Shown in pieces: positions 44,311-52,905 of a DNA stretch of 64,000 nt; within the stretch, counting starts at the first letter, position 1; each line of letters begins with the position of its first letter. Below the pieces are notes generated by a model that worked only from the letters and a program-made list of their open reading frames with translations, made no database searches and was not told the DNA's origin. Source of the stretch: Aquabacterium sp. CECT 9606 (GTDB lineage Bacteria > Pseudomonadota > Gammaproteobacteria > Burkholderiales > Burkholderiaceae_C); assembly GCF_918741295.1 (NCBI RefSeq), contig NZ_CAKKNB010000004.1, positions 186,001 through 250,000 on the forward strand, written 5' to 3'. Position numbers and translations under genes: made by a program.

Positions 44311-45507
44311 TCAATGTGCAGCGGTCTCGCTGGACTCGAGCGACTTGTACTGGTCCAGCAGCTTCTGTGCATAGGAGGTCGCAGCTTGTTGCGAGCTGCG
44401 CGCTGGCGATGGCACCTGGGCTTTGGCGGCGGATGCCAGTTCTGCGGCTTCGGCAAACACATCCCGGACCTTTTCAGGCTGTCTGACAAGTGCCTTGTCC
44501 AGCCTGGCGCTGTCCACCTTCAGGTCGCCGCTGGCGTCCTGATCAATGCCGATGTCGACCAGGCGCTGGTTTGGCGCGGTGGGGGGCTGCCCCAGCGCGT
44601 TCAATTCGTTGTATGCCTGGGTGAACTGGTCGATCGATTTCTTCAAGGCATCTTGGTCCTGGCCGATCGACACGTTGACCGGTCCATCGGTGACCTTGCC
44701 CAGCTTGAAACTCACGCCCTGCACGGCGTTCGAGATGGTGTTGGTGGGCGATTGAAAATCCACGCCATTGACCTTGGCTTTGGAATCGCTCGCGGCTTGC
44801 GTCTGCACGGTGCTTTGCTGAGTTTGCATGGGGTCGAAGCCCAGGGCCGCCAGATCGGGGCTGGGGGGCTTGCCGCCCTCACCTGAGGCCGAGACCTTGA
44901 AACCGTTGTCTGCGCCGGTGTTGGTCGATCGCAGCACCAGGCGTGAGCCGGTGGCATCGCTGATGACCGAGGCCACCACCCCCACGCCCGCTGCGTTGAT
45001 CTTGTCGCGGATCTTTTCCAGCGAGTTGTCGTGCGGGCCCAGGCGCACGTCCGATTTGGGCCAATTGGGGTTGGTTGAAAACGCCGTTTGTGAGCTGTTC
45101 AAGCCACCCAGCTCGATGTGCAGGGTGCCCAGGCCGATGACGGTGCCCACACCAGAGAAGGACGCGGACGAGGTGGCCTGTGCCGTGGCCAGGGAGTTCA
45201 CTTCAATGCTGTAGTTGCCCGCCGCCGCGGCGGTGCCGTCACTGGAGGCCGAGACGGCCGATGGCTGGCTGGACTGTGTGGCGGTGTTGGCCCAGCTCAT
45301 CTCATTGGCCAGGTATTGGGCGGCGCTCGCGTAGTTGGATTGCGCGCTTTGCAATTTTCCCTGGGGGGATAAGTGGGTCTGGACAGGTTCAGCCGGGATG
45401 GCTCGCGATGACTCAGCTGACGGTTTGTCAACCGTCAGTGGTGGCTGTGTGACGAACGAACTGACATCAATGCCACTGCCCGTCCCCGATACGGAGATTG
45501 AAGCCAT
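44311..45507 (-). CDS. Second, divergent FliD-like flagellar cap protein
   Basis: Protein of 398 residues related to FliD. Shared features are the N-terminal SVSGTGSGIDVSSFV, the domain YSIEVNSLATAQATSS, IRDKINAAGVGVVASVISDATGSRLVLRS and LGKVTDGPVNVSIGQDQDALKKSIDQFTQAYN. Compared with the neighbouring 488-residue FliD it is about 90 residues shorter, has an extra Pro/Ser-rich stretch near residues 15-45, and ends in a different coiled coil (YAQKLLDQYKSLESSE). GGAG lies seven bases before the ATG at 45507. It may be an alternative cap or a specialised FliD; the family is clear, the role is inferred. Confidence 0.88.
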   Translation of the reverse strand: MASISVSGTGSGIDVSSFVTQPPLTVDKPSAESSRAIPAEPVQTHLSPQGKLQSAQSNYASAAQYLANEMSWANTATQSSQPSAVSASSDGTAAAAGNYSIEVNSLATAQATSSASFSGVGTVIGLGTLHIELGGLNSSQTAFSTNPNWPKSDVRLGPHDNSLEKIRDKINAAGVGVVASVISDATGSRLVLRSTNTGADNGFKVSASGEGGKPPSPDLAALGFDPMQTQQSTVQTQAASDSKAKVNGVDFQSPTNTISNAVQGVSFKLGKVTDGPVNVSIGQDQDALKKSIDQFTQAYNELNALGQPPTAPNQRLVDIGIDQDASGDLKVDSARLDKALVRQPEKVRDVFAEAAELASAAKAQVPSPARSSQQAATSYAQKLLDQYKSLESSETAAH

Positions 45508-45540
45508 GATATTGCTCCCGGTACTGCTGAAAACCTGCAC

Positions 45541-45564
45541 AAAAAACCCATTCACCATGGGTTT
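45541..45564 (-). terminator. Terminator after fliD
   Basis: AAACCCA, seven-base loop, TGGGTTT, followed on the minus strand by TTTTTT (the T-run overlaps the stem foot at 45541-45546). Its position is 70 bp after the fliD stop and 34 bp before the start of the second FliD-like gene. Confidence 0.7.
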
Positions 45565-45634
45565 CGGCAGGCTTGGCTCAGTCTTGAGAAGCAATCGGCA
45601 ATAACTCGTGAAATCCTGCCGTGGCAGGGCTTGA

Positions 45635-47101
45635 TCAACTGCTGCTGTTGTTGAGCGAGTTGATCATCTGTGTCACGTAGTTGCCCTGGCTGGTGAGGCC
45701 CGCCATGATGGTGTCAAGTGCCGTGTACTGCGCCTTCAGGCGCTTTTCATACAAGTCCACACGGGCTTGCAAACTCTCTTGCCGCTTGCCGTTGTCGGTG
45801 ATGGTTTGCTTGAGCCCGGCCGTGCGCGAGGTCAGGATGCCTTCGCTGCCCATCAGGTTGTCGCTCAGCACCCGCAAGCGGGTCATGATGCCATCCTTGT
45901 TGGAGTCGACCGAATCCGAGTTCATGAACAGCTTTTTGACTTCGCCCAGGTTGCCCAGCGAGCTGGTCAGCTTGGTGCTGTTGACCTTGACCGTGCCATC
46001 GGTCTGGATTTCAAGCCCGATGGACGACAGGGTGCCAAAGGTGCTCGACGCATCGGAGCTGCTGCCCAGGAGGGCCCGGAACTGGTTCTGCACGCTCAGG
46101 GCACCGCTGTCGCCTTGCAAGGTGCCGGCGGTCTTGGTGCTCTCGTCGTACTTCGTGTTGCTCTTCAACAGGCTGGCCATGGCCGAATACGCCGTGGCGA
46201 AGTCCGTGACGGCCTTGGTGATGGTGGCCGTGTCCTGGCTGACCGTGATGCTGATCGGGCCGGTGGTGATGGTGGGGCTGCTGGTGACCTTGCTCAAGGT
46301 GATGGTCAAGCCGGACACCACTTCGCTCAGGGTATTGGTGGCTGACTTGATGGGGACGTTGTTGATCGTTGCTTCCGCGTCCGTGGCGGCCTGGCTCAAA
46401 TTCGTGCCGGCGGTGGCGTTGCCAGGGTCGTAGGCCAGGGCAGACAGTCCGGCATCATCAGCGTTGTTGCCGTCGCCCGCGTCGGCGGCTGTGATGCGAA
46501 AGCCATTGGCCTCGCCGGTGGTGGCTGATTGCATGACCAGGCGCGACCCTGACGAGTCCGTGATGATCGAAGCCTTGACGCCTGAATTGCTGCTGTTGAT
46601 CTTGTCGCGGATGTTGGCCAGCGTATCGGTGGCCGCCACATTGATTGTCACGGGTGTGGTGCCCGATTTGGCAGCAAAGCTGTTGCCGGTCCAGGTGCCC
46701 AGGTCGATGGTCAAAGTGCCCGAGCCCAAGGTGCTTGCGCCTGAGGCCAGTGAAGTCTTGGTCACCACCGATTGAGTTTTGGCCAGAACCGTCACGTCGA
46801 CGGCGTAGGTGCCCACCTGGGCGCCTGCCGAAGTGGTGGCGTTCACGGCGGTGGCATCCGCTGAGGCGGCGGCGGTAGCGCCCCACAAGTCGGCCGAAGT
46901 CAGTTTTCGGGCGGCATCACGCACGCTCGACACTGCGGACTGGACCTGCCCGTAGGCCGAGATCTTCGTCTGCAGCTTGTCTGAAGCGGCTTGCAGGTTG
47001 ACGATAGGCTGGCTTTCCACCGAAACCAGCTTGGCCACAATGTCGTTTGCCTGCAGACCGCTGCCGATGCCCAGGGAACTGATGCTACTGGTGGTGGCCA
47101 T
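45635..47101 (-). CDS. fliD: Flagellar filament cap protein FliD
   Basis: Forms the pentameric or hexameric cap that inserts flagellins at the filament tip. It has 488 residues. The N-terminus SSISSLGIGSGLQANDIVAKLVSVESQPIVNL and the C-terminus YEKRLKAQYTALDTIMAGLTSQGNYVTQMI are the FliD end domains; the middle repeats the TLANIRDKINSSNSGVKASIITDSSGSRLVMQ core. A FliA-type promoter lies 63 bp upstream and a terminator follows. Confidence 0.97.
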   Translation of the reverse strand: MATTSSISSLGIGSGLQANDIVAKLVSVESQPIVNLQAASDKLQTKISAYGQVQSAVSSVRDAARKLTSADLWGATAAASADATAVNATTSAGAQVGTYAVDVTVLAKTQSVVTKTSLASGASTLGSGTLTIDLGTWTGNSFAAKSGTTPVTINVAATDTLANIRDKINSSNSGVKASIITDSSGSRLVMQSATTGEANGFRITAADAGDGNNADDAGLSALAYDPGNATAGTNLSQAATDAEATINNVPIKSATNTLSEVVSGLTITLSKVTSSPTITTGPISITVSQDTATITKAVTDFATAYSAMASLLKSNTKYDESTKTAGTLQGDSGALSVQNQFRALLGSSSDASSTFGTLSSIGLEIQTDGTVKVNSTKLTSSLGNLGEVKKLFMNSDSVDSNKDGIMTRLRVLSDNLMGSEGILTSRTAGLKQTITDNGKRQESLQARVDLYEKRLKAQYTALDTIMAGLTSQGNYVTQMINSLNNSSS

Positions 47102-47163
47102 GTGTTGCTCCTTCAGCCCACGAAACGTCTCGGCCCGTTACACAACGTGGCTCGACACAAGGT

Positions 47164-47191
47164 GTATCGGCACCACCAGCCGGAAACTTAA
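47164..47191 (-). promoter_or_regulatory. FliA (sigma-28)-type promoter for fliD
   Basis: On the minus strand, TTAA(GTTT) (47188-47191), 16 bases, GCCGATAC (47164-47171). TTAAGTTT and GCCGATA match the sigma-28 consensus closely. Located 63 bp before fliD, in the gap after flagellin 1. Confidence 0.75.
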
Positions 47192-47202
47192 GCCCTCAAA
47201 GA

Positions 47203-48048
47203 TCAGCCTTGCAGCAGCTTGAGCACTTGCTGGGGCAGGGAGTTCGCCTGGGCGACCATGGCATTGCCAGCTTGTTGCAGGATCTGAGCGCGCGACATGG
47301 CGGCCGTTTCCGCGGCAAAGTCGGCGTCCATGATCCGACTGCGGGCAGCGGTCTGGTTCTCGGCAGAAACCTGCAAATTCGAGATGATCGCGTCAAAACG
47401 ACTCTGCGTGGCACCGTAGACAGCGCGTTCGCTGTTGATGCGGTCCAGGGCGCCATCGATGGCATTGATCACGTCACCCAGGGTGGTGGTGGTCGATGTG
47501 CTGTCGATCACGGTCAGGGCATCCGTCACGGCCGTGATGCTGGGATCAGCCGTCATGTCCGTGGTGGTGATGGTGATGATGTCGTTGGCCGTGGTGTTGG
47601 CCCCGATCTGGAAATCTTGTGCAGCGCCAGTGGCGAGGATGGGCTTGCCGTTGAAGGTGGTGCCAGCGGTCACGCGGATGATTTCTGCGGACAACTGCTG
47701 GAATTCCTTGTTCAGCGAGTCGCGGTCGCTGTCGCTGTTCGATGCATTGCGCGCTTGAACCGTCAGTTCCCGCATGCGTTGCAGGGCATCACTGACCTTG
47801 CCAAGGGCGCCTTCAGCCGTTTGCGCCAAGGAAATGCCGTCGTTCGCATTGCGCGCTGCGACGTTCATCCCCTTGATCTGGGAGTTCATCCGCTCGGCGA
47901 TGGCCAGGCCGGCGGCATCGTCCTTGGCGGAGTTGACGCGCAAGCCCGAAGACAAACGCTGCATCGACACAGACAGGGAAGTCTGCGACATGTTCAGATT
48001 CCGCTGAGCGTTCAGCGAATTCAGATTGGTGTTGATCGTTTGGGCCAT
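47203..48048 (-). CDS. fliC: Flagellin 1
   Basis: Filament subunit of 281 residues. The N-terminal D0/D1 domain starts [24 protein letters not shown] and includes [19 protein letters not shown]; the C-terminal half includes [20 protein letters not shown] and ends QQVLKLLQG. The middle domain is small, so this is a short flagellin lacking D2/D3. AGGAG lies before the ATG at 48048. It follows flagellin 2 downstream on the same strand. Confidence 0.98.
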   Translation of the reverse strand: MAQTINTNLNSLNAQRNLNMSQTSLSVSMQRLSSGLRVNSAKDDAAGLAIAERMNSQIKGMNVAARNANDGISLAQTAEGALGKVSDALQRMRELTVQARNASNSDSDRDSLNKEFQQLSAEIIRVTAGTTFNGKPILATGAAQDFQIGANTTANDIITITTTDMTADPSITAVTDALTVIDSTSTTTTLGDVINAIDGALDRINSERAVYGATQSRFDAIISNLQVSAENQTAARSRIMDADFAAETAAMSRAQILQQAGNAMVAQANSLPQQVLKLLQG

Positions 48049-48216
48049 GGGGCACTCCTGAGAAATCCTGTGACTTCCGGCGCGCACGCCGGCCTGCTAG
48101 AAAGCTGGCCAAAGATGCTGGTTGAAAAGCTTTGACCTGTGACTCGATTGTTCGAGAGTTCTTTAGCCGGCAATCGTCGGATGTGAGGAGTGAAAACCGC
48201 TTTAATCCAAACCAAT

Positions 48217-48240
48217 GAAAAAGCCACCCGAAGGTGGCTT
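48217..48240 (-). terminator. Terminator after flagellin 2
   Basis: On the minus strand AAGCCACC, tetraloop TTCG, GGTGGCTT, then TTTCATT. A perfect 8-bp stem with a stable loop, 44 bp after the flagellin 2 stop. Confidence 0.85.
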
Positions 48241-48283
48241 GGAGGCGGTCCGGGCTGCTGGAGCCCGGGAGTTGCCAGGAAGA

Positions 48284-49129
48284 TCAGCGCAGCAGCGACA
48301 GGACTTGCTGGGGCAACTGGTTGGCCTGGGCGATCATCGCGTTGCCAGCCTGTTGCAGGATCTGGGCACGAGACAGGTTGGCCGTTTCCGAGGCGAAGTC
48401 GGCATCCATGATCCGGCTGCGGGCGGCGGTCTGGTTTTCAACCGACACTTGCAGGTTCGAGATCACCGAGTCGAAGCGGTTTTGCGTGGCACCGTAGACG
48501 GCGCGTTCGTTGTTGATGCGGTCGATGGCGCCGTCGATGTCGTCGATCACGGTTGCCAATGCGGTGGCGTCCGTCGTGCTGTCGATCACGACCGTTGTGT
48601 CCGTGACAGCGGTGATGCTGGCGTCGGTGGTCATGTCGGTGGTCGTGATCGAGATGATGTCGTTGTCGGTGGTGTTGGCACCAACTTGGAACGTCAAGGT
48701 GTCTGCGTCGCTACCGATGATGGCCTTGCCGTTGAAGGTGGTGCCACCCAGAACGCGCTTGATTTCGGCCGACAGTTGTTGGAATTCCTTGTCCAGCGAA
48801 TCCTTGTCGCCGTCGCTGTTGGTGGCATTACGGGCTTGGACAGCCAGTTCACGCATGCGTTGCAGCGATTCGCCAACTTTGCCCAAGGCGCCTTCAGCCG
48901 TTTGAGCCAGCGAGATGCCGTCATTGGCATTGCGCACTGCGACGTTCATGCCCTTGACTTGAGCGGACATGCGTTCGGCGATGGCCAGACCGGCGGCGTC
49001 GTCCTTGGCGGAGTTGACCCGCAGACCTGACGACAAACGCTGCATGGAGGTGGCCAGCGACATTTGCGAGGCCGACGTGTTGCGCTGAGCGTTCAGCGAG
49101 TTCAAGTTTGTGCTGATGATGGAAGCCAT
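48284..49129 (-). CDS. fliC: Flagellin 2
   Basis: Filament subunit of 281 residues, a close tandem relative of flagellin 1. The N-terminus is [24 protein letters not shown]; the shared blocks [37 protein letters not shown] and [20 protein letters not shown] are almost identical, and the differences gather in residues about 130-190, the exposed part of the filament, rich in Thr and Ser. It has its own FliA-type promoter and terminator. Confidence 0.98.
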   Translation of the reverse strand: MASIISTNLNSLNAQRNTSASQMSLATSMQRLSSGLRVNSAKDDAAGLAIAERMSAQVKGMNVAVRNANDGISLAQTAEGALGKVGESLQRMRELAVQARNATNSDGDKDSLDKEFQQLSAEIKRVLGGTTFNGKAIIGSDADTLTFQVGANTTDNDIISITTTDMTTDASITAVTDTTVVIDSTTDATALATVIDDIDGAIDRINNERAVYGATQNRFDSVISNLQVSVENQTAARSRIMDADFASETANLSRAQILQQAGNAMIAQANQLPQQVLSLLR

Positions 49130-49455
49130 GGTGTACTCCTAATGGTAAAAAAAACGGCGGAAAGCGCCTAAACAAGATTGGTGCAGCGATACAGCTACTG
49201 CAGCTCGCCTGCCCGACGCTAGTCAACCGCGTTGCCCAAGTGGCTTGGCCACCAGAACCATCGGCCGGCTAACCGGACCACGTGCCTACTTACTTAATTG
49301 ATGTGAAGGCCGTTGGTTTAGTTATCGGAACGTGCTTGCAGGGACTTGAGTTTTTTTTTGAAAGGGTCTAGGAACTTTTAGATCCGGTGAAAAAAGCGGC
49401 TTGCGGCTGCCAACTTCAAATCTGGGCTCCAGACATTCTTTCTAGACTGCGGTTC
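49130..49455. other. 326-bp divergent region between flagellin 2 and the TPR-transferase gene
   Basis: Noncoding. It holds the FliA-type promoter of flagellin 2 (49322-49349), with an A/T-rich stretch next to it (49350-49385). No clear promoter for the plus-strand gene was identified. The leader of the flagellin mRNA would be about 185 bases, unusually long. Confidence 0.6.
49322..49349 (-). promoter_or_regulatory. FliA (sigma-28)-type promoter for flagellin 2
   Basis: On the minus strand, TCAA (49346-49349), 16 bases, TCCGATAA (49322-49329). Same form as the fliD and fliS sites. It is about 190 bp upstream of the flagellin start, giving a long leader. Confidence 0.65.
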
Positions 49456-51432
49456 ATGGCTATTCACCAGAAACCCGCTAAAACTCCGAACAAGACTCAT
49501 AACGGCGCGAAAAGCCAAGTCTTGAGGCTGGCCCAACAGAATTGGGAGGCGGGTGTGAAATACGCCAAGTCCGGCGACTGGCCCAAGGCGCAGGCTGCGT
49601 TTGATCAGGCCGTGAGAGGGCAACCGCGCGATGCGCTGTACTTGCTGAACCTGGCGCGGGCCCAGATGAAGAACGGTGATATCAAGGATGCCCACCTCAC
49701 AGCCATGAAGGTGGTCTCCCAAGAGCCCGACAATGTCATTGCCCTGGAGATCGCTTGTGAGTGCCTGAACCAGCAGAATCGCCACGCCGAAAGCGTGGTG
49801 TTGATGCAGCAACTGCCCGAGCACGTGGCGCGTTCAACCCGGTACTACCAGCTCCTGGGTGAGTCGCTGTTCAACTCCAATCAACACGAGAAGGCCATCA
49901 GTGCCTTGTTCGAGGCCTTGGGGCGGGACATCGACCACGTCCTGTCTCACTACCGGCTTGGCCTGTCATTCAATGCGCTCGGGCTCAAGCCAGAAGCCAT
50001 CGAATGCTTTCGCACGGCGCTGGCCTTGGGCATGGGGCCTGGTGACTTGGCCGCGCAAGGCCTGTTGACTTTCATCGAAAGAGAGATCTGCTCCTGGCAG
50101 CATGCCAAGACCGACCTCGTGGTTTTGCGCGGACTGGCTGCCAGGTTGCCTGCCGACTCAAAGGCTTGGGCATCCGTGTTCGCGCATGTCACGGTCACCG
50201 ACGATGCGCAAGAACATCTGCGCGTGGCCCGCTCATGCGCGCGCTTCCAGGCCCGTTTGGCCGAGCCGCTCCCGCCATTGGCGTCCCGGGCACTGGGCGA
50301 GCGCCTGCGCGTCGGTTTTGTGTCCGCCGATTTCCACCAGCACGCCACAGCCATCCTGATGGCCGAAGTGTTCGAGCATCTGAACGCCGATCCGCGCTTT
50401 GAAGTCGTCATGTACTCGCATGGCCCGGAAGATGGCAGTCCCATGCGAGATCGGCTCAAGCTGGCCTGCGCCAAGTTTGTCGCCGTCGAGGCCTTGAGCG
50501 ACCTGCAGGTGGCCCAGATGGTCCGAGAAGACGGCATCGAAGTGTTGGTGGACCTGAAAGGCCACACGCGCAGCGGCCGCCTGGGCATCTTCGGCCACCG
50601 GCCTGCGCCGGTTCAAGTCAGCTTCCTGGGCTTTCCCGGCACGACGGGTGCCGAGTACATGGACTACTTCATTGGCGATGCCATCGTGTCGCCACTGGAG
50701 CATGCGGACAACTACAGCGAGAAGCTGGCCTTGATGCCACGTTGCTACCAGCCCAACGATCGCCAGCGCGCCAAGCCTCAGCCTTGCACCCGCGAAGAAG
50801 TGGGATTGCCACGGGATGCCTTGGTGCTGTGCGGCTTCAACCAGCCATTCAAGCTGTCTCCGGAAGTGTTTGACGTCTGGTGCCGCATGTTGCGCCAGCT
50901 GCCCGGCTCGGTGCTGTGGCTGCTGCAGTGGAACGACCAGTCACCCCCGCAGCTGCGTGCCGAAGCCGAAGCCCGGGGTGTGGACGCCAGCCGCCTGATC
51001 TTTGCACCCAGGGTCGGACCCAAAGAACACATGAGCCGCCTTGCTTTGGCTGACTTGTTCATCGACACCTGGCCTTGCAATGGGCACACCACCGCCAGCG
51101 ATGCCTTGTGGGCTGGTGTGCCGATGGTCACTTACGCTGGCAACACCTTTGCATCGCGCGTGGCCGCCAGCTTGTTGACCGACGTGGGCCTGCCTGAACT
51201 GGTCACCACCAACCTGATCGACTACGAGGCCAAGGTGATGCAACTGGCCACCGACTTGGTTCAGCGCCAGACGATTCGCGACCAACTGGTCCACGCCCGA
51301 GAGACCGCGCCATTGTTCGACAGCCACAGCTACACGCGCGACTTCGGCCAGTTGTTGTGGGCCATGGCCGAGCGTTGGTCACAAGGCTTGCCCTTTGATC
51401 ACATCTCACTCATTGACGGAACCGCCCCATGA
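49456..51432 (+). CDS. TPR protein with O-GlcNAc-transferase-like catalytic domain
   Basis: Protein of 658 residues. Residues about 30-200 are TPR helices (YAKSGDWPKAQAAFDQAVRGQP, LGLSFNALGLKPEAIECFRTAL). Residues about 270-650 form a GT41/SPINDLY-type glycosyltransferase: LRVGFVSADFHQHATA, VLVDLKGHTRSGRLGIFGHRPAP, VSFLGFPGTTGAEYMDYF, LCGFNQPFKLSP and FIDTWPCNGHTTASDALWAGVPMVT. It probably adds a sugar to Ser/Thr of flagellin or another surface protein. The ATG at 49456 (MAIHQKPAK) is preferred over the GTG at 49387. It is divergent from flagellin 2 and overlaps the next gene by 4 bp. Confidence 0.92.
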   Translation: MAIHQKPAKTPNKTHNGAKSQVLRLAQQNWEAGVKYAKSGDWPKAQAAFDQAVRGQPRDALYLLNLARAQMKNGDIKDAHLTAMKVVSQEPDNVIALEIACECLNQQNRHAESVVLMQQLPEHVARSTRYYQLLGESLFNSNQHEKAISALFEALGRDIDHVLSHYRLGLSFNALGLKPEAIECFRTALALGMGPGDLAAQGLLTFIEREICSWQHAKTDLVVLRGLAARLPADSKAWASVFAHVTVTDDAQEHLRVARSCARFQARLAEPLPPLASRALGERLRVGFVSADFHQHATAILMAEVFEHLNADPRFEVVMYSHGPEDGSPMRDRLKLACAKFVAVEALSDLQVAQMVREDGIEVLVDLKGHTRSGRLGIFGHRPAPVQVSFLGFPGTTGAEYMDYFIGDAIVSPLEHADNYSEKLALMPRCYQPNDRQRAKPQPCTREEVGLPRDALVLCGFNQPFKLSPEVFDVWCRMLRQLPGSVLWLLQWNDQSPPQLRAEAEARGVDASRLIFAPRVGPKEHMSRLALADLFIDTWPCNGHTTASDALWAGVPMVTYAGNTFASRVAASLLTDVGLPELVTTNLIDYEAKVMQLATDLVQRQTIRDQLVHARETAPLFDSHSYTRDFGQLLWAMAERWSQGLPFDHISLIDGTAP

Positions 51433-52892
51433 CCCAGCTCCCCCAAGTCCACCTGTGCATCGTGCAGCCGAGCGGGTACGTGCACTCGCTGGGCTTCCTG
51501 GACCAGGCACGGTATTTCCGTCACCAGTTCCGCCGCATGGGTGCGCAGGTGAGCCTGGCCAAGAACCGGTTGAGGCATGACGCGGTCAACTTCATCTTTG
51601 GTGCGCACCTGGGCTTCGACGCCTCGCTGCGCCAGCGCCACAGCTGCATCTTCGTGAATCTGGAGCAGTTGGGCCAAGGTGGCGCAGCCGTCGCGCGCGA
51701 CTACCTCCAATTGTTGGCCAGTTCAGCCGTGGTGGATTACGACGCCGACAATGTGTCCGCCTATTCATCGCATGCCGACGACGTGCCTCTGGTGCCGTTC
51801 CTGTATGCGCCCTACCTGTCGCAGGTCGAGTTCCTGCCGCTGGAAGATCGGCCGATCGACCTGCTGTTCATCGGCAGCATGAACGAACGACGCCGCAGCA
51901 TGATCGAACGCATCGAAGCGCAGGGCGTGAAGGTCAGCCTGTTTGAAAGTCCCTTGTACGGCCCCGAGCGCGACCAGTTCATCGTGCAATCCAAGGCCGT
52001 GTTCAACGCGCACTTTTACCCCAGCAGCCGCTTTGAGCAGGCCCGTGTGTCGCATTGCCTGTCTTTGGGAACGCCCGTCATCTCGGAGCGTTCGCCCCTG
52101 GCCAAGCCTCACGCAGCCTTTGAGAACAGCGTGCTGTGGGTCGAGGAAGCCCAGCTGGAAGGCTTCTTTGCGCAGCAGTTTGGCACGCCTGCGTTCTACG
52201 AGCAGGCCATCAATGGCCTGGTGAATTTTCAAGAGGCTGACCCTGTCGAAGCCTATGCCGATCTACTGGCTTTTGCCGCAGGCTATGGCCGCACTCACCA
52301 GCAGGCCAGGCCACAAGAGGCTTGGCAACCGACCCGCATCAACCTGGGGTCGGGCAAGGACTACAAGCCAGGGTGGCTGAACATCGATGTGCTGGACCGC
52401 GCACAGCCCGATCTGGTGCTGGACCTGGGACGATCCGTGACCTGGCCAGTTCGGGCGCAAACGCCCTACGCCGGCCCGGTGTGCCTGGAAGCCGGCAGCG
52501 TGGACTTGGTCTATGCCAACAACGTGCTGGAGCATGTGCCCGATCTGCCCGAGTTGATGGGCAATTGCCTGAAGTTGCTCAAGTTGGGTGGCAAGTTCTT
52601 GCTGGAGGTGCCTTACGAGCACGCAGCCACCGCTTGGCAAGACCCGACTCACCTGCGCGCTTTGAATGAAAAATCCTGGCTGTACTACACCGACTGGTTC
52701 TGGTACCTGGGCTGGTTCGAACACCGTTTCACGGTCGAGCAGTTCGGTTATCTGGACGACAAGCTGGTGGAGTGCGGCCGAGAAAAAGCCGCCTTCATGA
52801 AGGTGGTGCTCACCAAGATCGAGACGACCTTGAAAGAGCGCACCACCGCGCGTGTCATGCGCCCTGATTTCTGCCTGCCCGACGACAACTGA
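51429..52892 (+). CDS. Glycosyltransferase-like domain fused to SAM methyltransferase
   Basis: Two-domain protein of 487 residues. Residues about 1-280 look like a GT-B glycosyltransferase of the CgeB-like kind (VHLCIVQPSGYVHSLGFLDQ, RPIDLLFIGSMNERR, FESPLYGPERDQFIVQSKAVFNAH, RVSHCLSLGTPVISE). Residues about 306-450 are a class I methyltransferase with SAM motif INLGSGKDYKPGWLNIDV and GSVDLVYANNVLEHVPDLPE. A 4-bp ATGA overlap with the TPR-transferase gene suggests that the two act together. Beside flagellin genes, the likely role is making and methylating a flagellin glycan. The joined domains are clear; the substrate is inferred. Confidence 0.88.
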   Translation: MTQLPQVHLCIVQPSGYVHSLGFLDQARYFRHQFRRMGAQVSLAKNRLRHDAVNFIFGAHLGFDASLRQRHSCIFVNLEQLGQGGAAVARDYLQLLASSAVVDYDADNVSAYSSHADDVPLVPFLYAPYLSQVEFLPLEDRPIDLLFIGSMNERRRSMIERIEAQGVKVSLFESPLYGPERDQFIVQSKAVFNAHFYPSSRFEQARVSHCLSLGTPVISERSPLAKPHAAFENSVLWVEEAQLEGFFAQQFGTPAFYEQAINGLVNFQEADPVEAYADLLAFAAGYGRTHQQARPQEAWQPTRINLGSGKDYKPGWLNIDVLDRAQPDLVLDLGRSVTWPVRAQTPYAGPVCLEAGSVDLVYANNVLEHVPDLPELMGNCLKLLKLGGKFLLEVPYEHAATAWQDPTHLRALNEKSWLYYTDWFWYLGWFEHRFTVEQFGYLDDKLVECGREKAAFMKVVLTKIETTLKERTTARVMRPDFCLPDDN

Positions 52893-52905
52893 CCCTGGCG
52901 CTTGC

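Noticed and set aside
48049-48216. FliA-type promoter upstream of flagellin 1
   Set aside because: Sequences such as GCCGGCTAA occur but the -35 and spacing do not fit, unlike the three accepted sites.
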